Below are positions 1 to 5,317 of a stretch of 6,906 nt of DNA, in pieces (position 1 is the stretch's first letter; every line of letters starts with the position of its first letter). Position numbers and translations under genes: made by a program. The notes under the pieces were generated by a model. That model did no database searches. It was not told the DNA's origin and worked only from the letters and a program-made list of their open reading frames with translations. This DNA is from Bacteriovorax sp. (GTDB taxonomy: Bacteria; Bdellovibrionota; Bacteriovoracia; Bacteriovoracales; Bacteriovoracaceae). Where the stretch lies: contig JAURXW010000098.1 in the NCBI GenBank assembly GCA_030654205.1, positions 1 to 6,906 on the forward strand, given 5' to 3'.

Positions 1-367
1 TAAATAATTTTCTATTTCCTCGATTCATAGGATCTTTCGAGTCATCAAATGGCCAGTAGTAATAAATCATCTTTCTATTCATTGAATCTTGATTGGCCTT
101 GATTTTTACTCCGTTCTCCATAGAAAAACCATACTTTTTAATATTGCTTTCAGTGATAAACATTGTTGCGTAAATGTTTTTAGTGATGCTTTCATCCGAA
201 ATAACTTCTGCTTCTTTTTCTGCTAAAGATGTTGTCGCCATTTTTAAAATAAGAACTGACTGCTTGTAAGCAAATCCACCATTGCCGACGTCATCTCCCC
301 CTTTTGCAAAAACAAAAGTCGTATGAATAAAAAAACTTAATAATAATATTTTTTTAAGAAAGTTCAT
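1..367 (-). CDS. Secreted protein, 3' end outside window
   Basis: This gene starts at ATG 367-365 and is still open at the window edge, giving 122 complete codons. The N-terminus is a typical Sec signal peptide: a basic start (MNFLKK), a hydrophobic core (ILLLSFFIHTTFVF) and a cleavage site after FA, around residue 21. The mature protein begins KGGDDVGNGGFAYK, a Gly/Asp/Asn-rich start that I associate with small exported proteins of predatory bacteria (family impression, not a search). The rest is mixed polar with aromatic stretches (IYYYWPF near residues 100-107). The start is supported by GGAG at 377-374, 6 nt upstream. The ATG lies inside the end of the preceding regulator gene (14-nt overlap, different frame), so translation is probably coupled. 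The exact function is unknown; a periplasmic, surface or secreted location is inferred from the signal peptide. Confidence 0.8.
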   Translation of the reverse strand, partial: MNFLKKILLLSFFIHTTFVFAKGGDDVGNGGFAYKQSVLILKMATTSLAEKEAEVISDESITKNIYATMFITESNIKKYGFSMENGVKIKANQDSMNRKMIYYYWPFDDSKDPMNRGNRKLF

Positions 368-1181
368 GGATATCTCCGTTTGTTGATTTGCTTAAAGGTA
401 TAAGATGAATTCCCAAGTTATAAACACGAGTCTTTTCACCCGTGGCCAAAAACTCCGACATCTTCATTCTAAATTTTTTTATTTCTGCTTTGGCCTGTGG
501 GATTTGATCTTCATTAATGGCGATCGTTATAGAAGTAATATCGCGCTCTGAAATATCATCAGTTTCAAGTGAGGCAATCGATTTTTCTAAAATTTGTTTT
601 TGAAAATGCCTGATACCGGCCGAAGCAATATCAGTGGAAGTTGATAAATGTGTCGCGGTTCTATAGATTTTTCCAAACTCGTTGCGGTCTAAAATTTCTA
701 AACGCAACAAGCGATCAATTGCCAACTTTGCTTCTAACTCAGATATTGAAAGCATTTTTGCAATCCATTTCGGGTCTTCTTTAAAAGATTCAATGTAAAG
801 CAGCTGAGTAATACCGTAGTGGTACCACTCCTTCATGGCGTTGAAACAATCCATACTTAACTCTTTTTCTTTTTTGCTCTTCTCAGTTACAGCGTCCGCT
901 GGTTCATTTGAAAGATAAAATGAATAAAGCAGCTCTCGCTCAAACGGTGCCAACACCAAAGCATCAGCTATTCTCACCGCTAGATTAAAAGTAAGCTTAC
1001 GTTTTCCAGAAAGTACCCTAGATAAAACCGCAGGACTTACATCAACCATTCGTGAAAAGGCCCTAAGAGAAAACTGCGGATTTTTTTTAATTTTTTCCGC
1101 CAATAAATTCTCAAGCCAGCTCTGAGAAGAATGAGTTTCAATACTTTTTTTCTGTGTATCTGTTTGTGTATTTGTTTCCAT
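354..1181 (-). CDS. TIGR02147/DUF4423-family regulator-like protein
   Basis: This 275-residue protein matches the TIGR02147 (DUF4423) pattern throughout, as recalled from the family. After a polar Thr/Gln-rich N-terminus, residues about 22-62 form an XRE-like helix-turn-helix (SLRAFSRMVDVSPAVLSRVL) ending in SGKRKLTF. Residues 118-125 (EWYHYGIT) open the middle domain. Residues 146-175 (ISELEAKLAIDRLLRLEILD) resemble a winged helix. The C-terminus carries the family signature: RDITSITIAI near 213-222, IKKFRMKMSEF near 234-244, and VYNLGIHLIPLS near 253-264. The frame is open further to a GTG at 1241, but that extension (VTLCYQSSFLFLK) runs through a palindromic repeat and is not family-like, so I chose ATG 1181. 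No Shine-Dalgarno precedes this ATG; a GATAAT hexamer 6 nt upstream suggests a leaderless message. A DNA-binding regulatory role is inferred from the HTH; the partner or target is probably the overlapping secreted-protein gene. Confidence 0.88.
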   Translation of the reverse strand: METNTQTDTQKKSIETHSSQSWLENLLAEKIKKNPQFSLRAFSRMVDVSPAVLSRVLSGKRKLTFNLAVRIADALVLAPFERELLYSFYLSNEPADAVTEKSKKEKELSMDCFNAMKEWYHYGITQLLYIESFKEDPKWIAKMLSISELEAKLAIDRLLRLEILDRNEFGKIYRTATHLSTSTDIASAGIRHFQKQILEKSIASLETDDISERDITSITIAINEDQIPQAKAEIKKFRMKMSEFLATGEKTRVYNLGIHLIPLSKSTNGDIHELS

Positions 1182-1187
1182 AAATTG

Positions 1188-1193
1188 ATTATC
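1188..1193 (-). promoter_or_regulatory. Candidate -10 element of the regulator operon
   Basis: The minus strand reads GATAAT here (5 of 6 to TATAAT). It is followed by 6 nt and then ATG 1181, which places the expected transcription start at or next to the A of the ATG. No good -35 lies at the right distance (CTTTCT at 1216-1211). A weak -35 together with an upstream palindrome would fit an activated promoter, but this is inference. Confidence 0.45.
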
Positions 1194-1220
1194 GTTTGTT
1201 TTTAAAAATAAGAAAGAACT

Positions 1221-1273
1221 TTGGTAACAAAGTGTTACCACTTGGAAACATCCGATTAAAACTATCAGGATAC
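1221..1273. repeat. Degenerate direct repeat, copy 1
   Basis: Aligned without gaps to 1291-1343 (70-bp offset), 35 of 53 bases are identical. The shared blocks are TGTT(A/G)CCA, GAAACATC and GGATAC, at identical spacing. This copy contains the perfect 8-bp-arm palindrome. On the minus strand it lies immediately upstream of the TIGR02147-family gene. Its origin is unknown. Confidence 0.6.
1222..1240. promoter_or_regulatory. Palindrome, possible operator
   Basis: TGGTAACA-AAG-TGTTACCA is a perfect inverted repeat with 8-bp arms and a 3-bp spacer. Its centre at 1231 is about 50 bp upstream of the proposed leaderless start at 1181, just outside the -35 position, where activators commonly bind. 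The adjacent gene encodes an HTH protein, so autoregulation is a natural hypothesis. The palindrome is also part of a longer degenerate direct repeat, so it might instead be a structural part of that repeat. Confidence 0.4.
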
Positions 1274-1290
1274 GTTTGGATTAAAACAGT

Positions 1291-1343
1291 TGGGTTACAT
1301 TCTGTTGCCAACAAGAAACATCAGAGTGAATGACTCTGGATAC
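1291..1343. repeat. Degenerate direct repeat, copy 2
   Basis: This is the partner of the repeat at 1221-1273. The primary sequence is conserved better than the palindrome: the left arm here is TGGGTTACA and the right arm TGTTGCCA, so the hairpin is disrupted. It sits between the regulator and the DUF4143 remnant. No gene is supported between 1182 and 1445 beyond these repeats. Confidence 0.6.
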
Positions 1344-1445
1344 AACAAGTGGCACCTCCTTGAGCACTCCCGAAAAGCCAAATGTAAAGATATTTTTACG
1401 ATAACGGGCAAGTTGAAGGTGACGAAGAATTACACTTTCTCCGGA

Positions 1446-2150
1446 CTAAGCATGGCACTGAAATTGATATTGAAAATAATTAATCGGAATTTGAATAATT
1501 TTATCAGTAAGTAATTCAATTCTTCGGGCATTGTTCACTACAATCCCATACTTTAAATTCATATCACTCATGAGATTTTCCAATCCCCATAAATCTTTTT
1601 TTGAGGTTATCGATCCTAGTTTTATTTCGATGGGAACAATGCCAAATGGCCCATCAATAATAAGATCAACTTCTGACTTATCGATGGTACGATAATAACT
1701 ATACTCAAGTTGTGTTTCCATCGTCGTTTGAAGTCCTCGAATAATTTCTTCAATCGCAAAACTTTCAAAAGAAAATCCAGCGATCGGATGAATAAGTAAA
1801 TCATCTAATGATTTTATTTTAAAAAAATAATGTAAAATGCCTTGGTCTCGAAAAAATCCCTTTTTTGCCTTCTGCACTTTTTTTAGCGAATTTTTTTCAA
1901 ACGAATCTAAATTGCGCCAAATGAAGGTCTGGTGGATAATGTCGAGATAATCTTTAATGGTAGTGTTACTTACCTCTAGCGCTCTGGCCATTTCACTCAT
2001 ATTCAATTGATGCCCAGAAAATTGGGCCAATAGAGTTAGGAATCTTTTAAAATTATGGATATTAAGTTTGGGAAAAAGACCTCTAATATCTCGACTGACA
2101 TAGTTGGAAATATAATTTTCCATCCATTGCTTGTAAAAAATTTCCTTTGT
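1446..2150 (-). pseudogene. AAA_14/DUF4143 ATPase remnant (C-terminal half only)
   Basis: The reading frame from ATG 2123 to the TAG at 1446 (225 residues) is the C-terminal DUF4143 half of the 'ATP-binding protein' family. ENYISNYVSRDIRGLFPKL (2-20) is the typical start of this domain. Next come LLAQFSGHQLNMSEMARALE with a winged-helix part (31-60), GFFRDQGILHYF (89-100), HPIAGFSFESFAIEEI (112-127), and the restriction-fold-like EVDLII (151-156) with PIEIK (164-168). Homology-like sequence continues 9 codons upstream of the ATG (TKEIFYKQW) to a TAA at 2153-2151, beyond which no AAA domain is visible in any minus frame. Full-length relatives are roughly 370-400 residues with an N-terminal P-loop ATPase; Walker A and B are absent here. 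No good Shine-Dalgarno serves ATG 2123 (AGG is about 20 nt away). It is most likely a decayed gene; a stand-alone DUF4143 protein is the alternative. Confidence 0.75.
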
Positions 2151-2153
2151 TTA

Positions 2154-2321
2154 AGTTAAAGGTTTTAAACATAGATTGTTATAAATTTTAAAATTTTATA
2201 TCACATTTAAAAATAAGCTATTATATTTTGTAATATTTACAGCTTGGTATCATTGTCATAATAGTTGTAATTAATGGTAGCTAACCTCTTGAACTAAGGG
2301 CTGGTTTTCGTTTTTTAGTAC
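2154..2321. other. AT-rich intergenic stretch without a gene
   Basis: Between the DUF4143 remnant and the acetyltransferase terminator I see only AT-rich sequence, including a near-palindrome around 2180-2202 (TATAAATTTT-AAAATTTTATA). In no minus frame does it contain the missing ATPase domain of the remnant. Confidence 0.5.
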
Positions 2322-2353
2322 AAAAAGAAAAAAGCCCAACTTTCGTTAGACTT
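2322..2353 (-). terminator. Intrinsic terminator of the acetyltransferase gene
   Basis: The minus-strand transcript would form AAGTCUAAC-GAAA-GUUGGGCUU, a 9-bp stem with two G-U pairs closed by a GAAA tetraloop, followed by a run of T broken once by a C (TTTTTTCTTTTT). It lies 49 nt after the acetyltransferase stop codon. On the plus strand the two G-U pairs become A-C mismatches, so it works in the minus direction. Confidence 0.75.
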
Positions 2354-2401
2354 AATATTTGAATCTTCGTTCATTGAATCAGTTTTTGTGATCTTTTTTA
2401 A

Positions 2402-2983
2402 TTATTTATAATCGATAGCATTAGTTGCATAGACTCGCATATCAATACCTCCCTTATGAGGGAAAAATTTTTTTCTGACTCCCTCATATTTTAGACCAAT
2501 TTTAATGGCTACTTTTTTTGAGGCGAGATTATCCATTTCCATGGCCGCTTCGATACGATGAAAATTTAAATATTTGAATGCAATAGTTAGCGCAAGTCTC
2601 GAAGCCTCAGAGGCGTATCCTTTAGAGTAGTATTGGTTTTGAATATGAAAGCCAAGATTTCCCCAGCCTATCTGCTGATTGATCGTGAGAAGATCTAGAT
2701 TGCCTATATGTTCACCAGTTTTTTTATCAAAGATCCCGAAGATAAAATGAATACGGGCTTTGCCACGCAGTCGATGGCGTTTTATTTTTTCTTTAAATTC
2801 TTGGTAATCAGATTTGCCTAATGAAATTGGTTCGTCGAATTTATTTAAAATAGGTAGTCTATTTTTATCTGATGCCTGGCAAGATTTAAAATCAGAAAAT
2901 TTAAAGGGTCTTAAAATTAAACGTTTGCCGGTGAGATTTAACTTCAAATAAGCAGTTGTTTTTTTGCACTGATCTTTTTTCAT
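2402..2983 (-). CDS. GNAT-family N-acetyltransferase, RimJ/RimL-like
   Basis: This 193-residue protein has the GNAT layout of the RimJ/RimL group, which transfers acetyl from acetyl-CoA to a protein N-terminus or a small amine. LTGKRLILRPFKFSDFKSC (17-35) is the usual opening strand and helix. IFGIFDKKTGEHIGNLDL (81-98) forms the central strands. GFHIQNQYYSKGYASEASR (111-129) is the acetyl-CoA binding motif with the S-K-G-Y-A pyrophosphate loop. HRIEAAMEMDNLASKKVAIK followed by IGLKYEG (142-168) is the motif-B region with the family N-x-x-S. The substrate cannot be read from the sequence; the family includes ribosomal-protein, peptide and antibiotic acetyltransferases, and closeness to rpsA is not proof of an S1 substrate. 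There is no Shine-Dalgarno; a promoter places the transcript start at the ATG. It is a single-gene unit with its own terminator. Confidence 0.9.
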   Translation of the reverse strand: MKKDQCKKTTAYLKLNLTGKRLILRPFKFSDFKSCQASDKNRLPILNKFDEPISLGKSDYQEFKEKIKRHRLRGKARIHFIFGIFDKKTGEHIGNLDLLTINQQIGWGNLGFHIQNQYYSKGYASEASRLALTIAFKYLNFHRIEAAMEMDNLASKKVAIKIGLKYEGVRKKFFPHKGGIDMRVYATNAIDYK

Positions 2984-2989
2984 GCATCA

Positions 2990-3018
2990 ATGCTAAAAGA
3001 GTTTTAAAAGCAGGTCAA
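2990..3018 (-). promoter_or_regulatory. Sigma70-like promoter of the acetyltransferase gene
   Basis: The minus strand carries TTGACC (3018-3013; 5 of 6 to consensus), a 17-bp spacer, and TAGCAT (2995-2990; 4 of 6). Transcription about 7 nt after the -10 would begin at or beside A2983 of the start codon, giving a leaderless message. Confidence 0.65.
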
Positions 3019-3084
3019 AATTTAATCAAATTAATGAAGTTTGACAGAAAGAGACAGTTGCAAAAAGCCTGAGGTTTGTTAAGA

Positions 3085-3395
3085 TTAAGAAACTGGTCGA
3101 CGTTGATCCGAAACTTTGCAGGCTGCGTTTCTTCGGCGACCAGAAAACTTCCCAAATTCTTGATAAGCCTTTTCAAGCCTTCTAACACAAGATCTATAAT
3201 TTATTCTTGAAAAACAAGATTTAAACGAGTGATTTTCAGATTCGAAATTTAACGATTTCAATCCAAATCTTGCTTCACTTACCTTCACTTTAACAACCAA
3301 GCGGCCAGATTTAATCTTCGATTTCCTGCTTATGCATATTAAGGATTGAGCGCTCACTTCGGCTCCCACCGCGTGCCCCCATCCAACTTAGGGAC
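3085..3395 (-). ncRNA. Candidate structured RNA downstream of rpsA
   Basis: Between the rpsA terminator and the acetyltransferase promoter no convincing protein gene is visible, but inverted repeats cluster. (a) CAAGATTT at 3272-3265 pairs perfectly with AAATCTTG at 3222-3215, enclosing a second stem (GATTGAAAT 3263-3255 with ATTTCGAATC 3248-3239). (b) CTGGTCG at 3143-3137 pairs with CGACCAG at 3099-3093, enclosing CCGAA/TTCGG and GCA/TGC, and is followed by TTTCTTAATCTT. (c) TCTTG-TTTTT-CAAGA lies near 3200. The 5' part (3361-3382) is a G-rich block unlike its AT-rich surroundings. A 94-codon GTG frame (3369-3085) overlaps but reads as Ser/Arg/Lys-rich low-information protein with no recognisable domain. 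I do not see tmRNA, RNase P, SRP or 6S signatures, and no clear promoter is visible. A short real protein remains possible. Confidence 0.3.
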
Positions 3396-3422
3396 AAAAA
3401 AAAAGGCCCTCCGAAGAGGGCC
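3396..3422 (-). terminator. Intrinsic terminator of rpsA
   Basis: On the minus strand GGCCCTC-TTCG-GAGGGCC forms a perfect 7-bp GC-rich stem with a stable TTCG loop, followed by nine T. It starts 37 nt after the rpsA stop codon and should end transcription efficiently. Confidence 0.92.
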
Positions 3423-3459
3423 CCTTTAAATACTATCAGCTAGGTTAAAACCTTAAGTA

Positions 3460-5178
3460 CTATTTGAAGTCTTTGAATTTATCAGCAAGAGTTGCAGATT
3501 TAATACGATCAGTTTGTTTATAGTCTGATCCTGTATGTGCAGCAGCCTTGATAGAAAGAGCGATTTTCTTCGCTTCTTTATCAACTGAAATAACCATAGC
3601 TTTAGGTTTATCACCTTTCTTGATTACATCAGATGGCTTCTCTACTCTTTCTTCAGAAAGTTCAGAAATATGGATTAAACCTTCGATACCAGTTTCAAGT
3701 TCTACGAAAGCTCCAAAGTCCGTTACACGAACTACTTCTGCTTCTACAACTGTTCCAACTGGGAATCTTGATTCAATTTTTTTCCATGGATCTTCTTCAA
3801 GTTGTTTAAGACCTAAAGAGAATTTTTGGTTTTCTTTATCAACGGCCATAACCATTGCTTCTACTACTTGTCCATCTTTGAACTCGTCAGTAAGAACGAT
3901 ATTTTTTCTAGTCCAAGAAATATCAGAAACGTGGATTAATGCATCCATGTCTTCACCAACTTCTACGAACACTCCGAAATCAACAATAGATTTAACTTTT
4001 CCTTTAACTTTATCCCCAACTTTGTATTTCGCTACTAGAGCGTCCCACGGATTTGGTTGAAGTTGTTTTAGACCAAGAGAAATTCTTTTGTTTTCAACAT
4101 CTACGTCTAATACTTGAGCTTCAATTCTCTCTCCAGCATTAAAGTGTTTAGTTGGATTTTTAATTTTGTTAGTCCAGCTCATTTCAGAAACGTGGATTAA
4201 TCCTTCGATTCCGTCGTCAAGCTCAATAAACACACCGTAGTCTTTAACAGACACGATTTCACCAGCAACTTTAGTTCCTGGGATGTATTTAGTCTTAGCT
4301 TCTTCCCATGGATTAGCTTGAACTTGTTTTAGACCAAGAGATACTCTCTCTTTATCTGTATCAAATTTAAGAATCTTAACTTCGATTTCGTCACCGATGT
4401 TTAGGATATTGCTTGGATGTTTAACTCTTCCCCATGACATATCTGTAATGTGAAGAAGTCCATCAATACCACCAAGGTCAATGAATGCACCGTAGTCAGT
4501 AATGTTTTTAACGATCCCTTTAACAACCATTCCTTCTTCAATTTGAGAAAGAATTTCACCGCGCATTTTTCCTCTTTCTTCAGCAAGGATTGCACGACGA
4601 GAAAGAACAATGTTTCCACGTTTTTTGTTAAACTTGATAACTTTGAATTCCATTGATTTCCCAATGTACTTATCAAGGTATCTAGTTGGACGGATGTCAA
4701 TTTGCGATCCTGGAAGGAAAGCTTTAACTCCGATATCAACAGAAAGACCACCCTTAACTTTTGCGATAACTGTACCAGTTAATGGTTCTCCAGATTCGCA
4801 AGCAAGTGAGATTCTATCCCATGCTTTTAGGATTTCAGCCTTGTCCTTAGAAAGGATAAGGTTACCCATGTTTGATTCTAGTTTTTCTAGGTAAACTTCG
4901 ATTAAATCACCAGATTTAATTTTTAGTGTTCCATCGTAGTTTTGGAATTCTTTTACCGAAACTAAACCTTCTTGTTTGTAGCCAATGTCTACAGTTACGT
5001 AGTCTTGACCGATGCTGATGATTGTTCCCATGAACACTTCACCTTCTTCAAAATTCTTAGAAACAGACGAGTGCAGCATTTCACTAAAATCAGTTGTGAT
5101 TACAGTTTCAACATCTTCACCAATGACGACGTCGTAACCTTTCATCCAATTCTGTTTTAGTTCTTGTTTTTGAGCCAT
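3460..5178 (-). CDS. rpsA: 30S ribosomal protein S1
   Basis: The protein is 572 residues, close to the proteobacterial S1 length (about 557). S1 binds the 5' region of mRNA on the small ribosomal subunit and promotes initiation, especially where the Shine-Dalgarno is weak. Six S1 (OB-fold) repeats are visible at about 45-112, 130-196, 215-285, 300-372, 387-459 and 474-546. The first two are the divergent ribosome-anchoring type (EGEVFMGTI; GEPLTGTVI). Repeats 3-6 carry the RNA-binding core (DYGAFIDLGGIDGLLHITDMSW and similar) and end in SLGLKQ or ALSIK. The three SLGLKQ linkers are followed by a conserved P-W. The 28-residue tail is basic and polar. Start ATG 5178 is supported by GAGG at 5187-5184, 5 nt upstream. 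The gene is flanked by its own promoter and terminator, so it is probably monocistronic. Confidence 0.98.
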   Translation of the reverse strand: MAQKQELKQNWMKGYDVVIGEDVETVITTDFSEMLHSSVSKNFEEGEVFMGTIISIGQDYVTVDIGYKQEGLVSVKEFQNYDGTLKIKSGDLIEVYLEKLESNMGNLILSKDKAEILKAWDRISLACESGEPLTGTVIAKVKGGLSVDIGVKAFLPGSQIDIRPTRYLDKYIGKSMEFKVIKFNKKRGNIVLSRRAILAEERGKMRGEILSQIEEGMVVKGIVKNITDYGAFIDLGGIDGLLHITDMSWGRVKHPSNILNIGDEIEVKILKFDTDKERVSLGLKQVQANPWEEAKTKYIPGTKVAGEIVSVKDYGVFIELDDGIEGLIHVSEMSWTNKIKNPTKHFNAGERIEAQVLDVDVENKRISLGLKQLQPNPWDALVAKYKVGDKVKGKVKSIVDFGVFVEVGEDMDALIHVSDISWTRKNIVLTDEFKDGQVVEAMVMAVDKENQKFSLGLKQLEEDPWKKIESRFPVGTVVEAEVVRVTDFGAFVELETGIEGLIHISELSEERVEKPSDVIKKGDKPKAMVISVDKEAKKIALSIKAAAHTGSDYKQTDRIKSATLADKFKDFK

Positions 5179-5208
5179 AAATACCTCGAGAAATTTTTTT
5201 TTACCAAT

Positions 5209-5241
5209 GGCCCCAGACGAATCCAGAGAAATCGGCCCCAG
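5209..5241 (-). promoter_or_regulatory. Duplicated CTGGGGCC in the rpsA leader
   Basis: CTGGGGCC occurs twice in the rpsA leader (minus strand, 5241-5234 and 5216-5209), 25 nt apart and separated by CTCTGGATTCG. S1 is known to repress its own translation through its leader in Escherichia coli. A repeated G-rich element in the untranslated region could be the site for such control here. The link is inference; the repeat is seen directly. Confidence 0.35.
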
Positions 5242-5279
5242 TTTCTGCTTTAAAAAAGAGTTACTAGATTTGAGGTTGC

Positions 5280-5308
5280 ACTATACAAATTTTAAGGAAT
5301 TTTGTACA
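5280..5308 (-). promoter_or_regulatory. Sigma70-like promoter of rpsA
   Basis: The minus strand has TGTACA (5308-5303; 4 of 6 to TTGACA), a 17-bp spacer, and TATAGT (5285-5280; 5 of 6 to TATAAT). Transcription would start near 5273, giving a leader of about 95 nt. An AT-rich inverted repeat (TACAAATT at 5284-5291 with AATTTTGTA at 5298-5306) spans the spacer and might be an operator or part of a weak terminator for the upstream operon. Confidence 0.55.
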
Positions 5309-5317
5309 GAAAAAAGA

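Noticed and set aside
1182..1241. N-terminal extension of the TIGR02147-family protein to GTG 1241
   Set aside because: The added residues do not resemble the family, and the DNA is the palindrome, the repeat and the probable promoter.
1290..1514. Plus-strand 74-codon frame starting with TTG
   Set aside because: It has no ribosome binding site, starts inside the degenerate repeat, runs antisense into the DUF4143 remnant, and shows no recognisable domain.
3085..3369. Minus-strand 94-codon frame with a GTG start as a protein gene
   Set aside because: Its composition is Ser/Lys/Arg-rich without any motif, and it coincides with strong inverted repeats. I kept the region as a candidate structured RNA, though a G-run upstream of the GTG leaves a small chance that it is coding.
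3311..3382. A 23-codon ATG frame at the G-rich block behind rpsA
   Set aside because: It is too short, has an Arg/Gly/Ser-rich start (MGARGGSRSER) and no supporting context; it is more likely part of the structured region.
3361..3390. tRNA-like 3' end on the plus strand (CCCCCATCCA)
   Set aside because: No matching 5' acceptor strand, T-loop or anticodon arm can be found upstream, so no tRNA or tmRNA is supported.
3548..4060. Plus-strand 170-codon frame antisense to rpsA
   Set aside because: It is Ser/Thr/Pro-rich antisense translation of S1 repeats, with no domain; a shadow of a highly conserved gene.
3700..4370. DNA-level repeats inside rpsA
   Set aside because: These similarities (around the SLGLKQ linkers) are explained by the repeated S1 domains of the protein.
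4401..4751. Minus-strand 116-codon frame inside rpsA
   Set aside because: It is an out-of-frame overlap with the S1 coding sequence, without domain or ribosome binding site.
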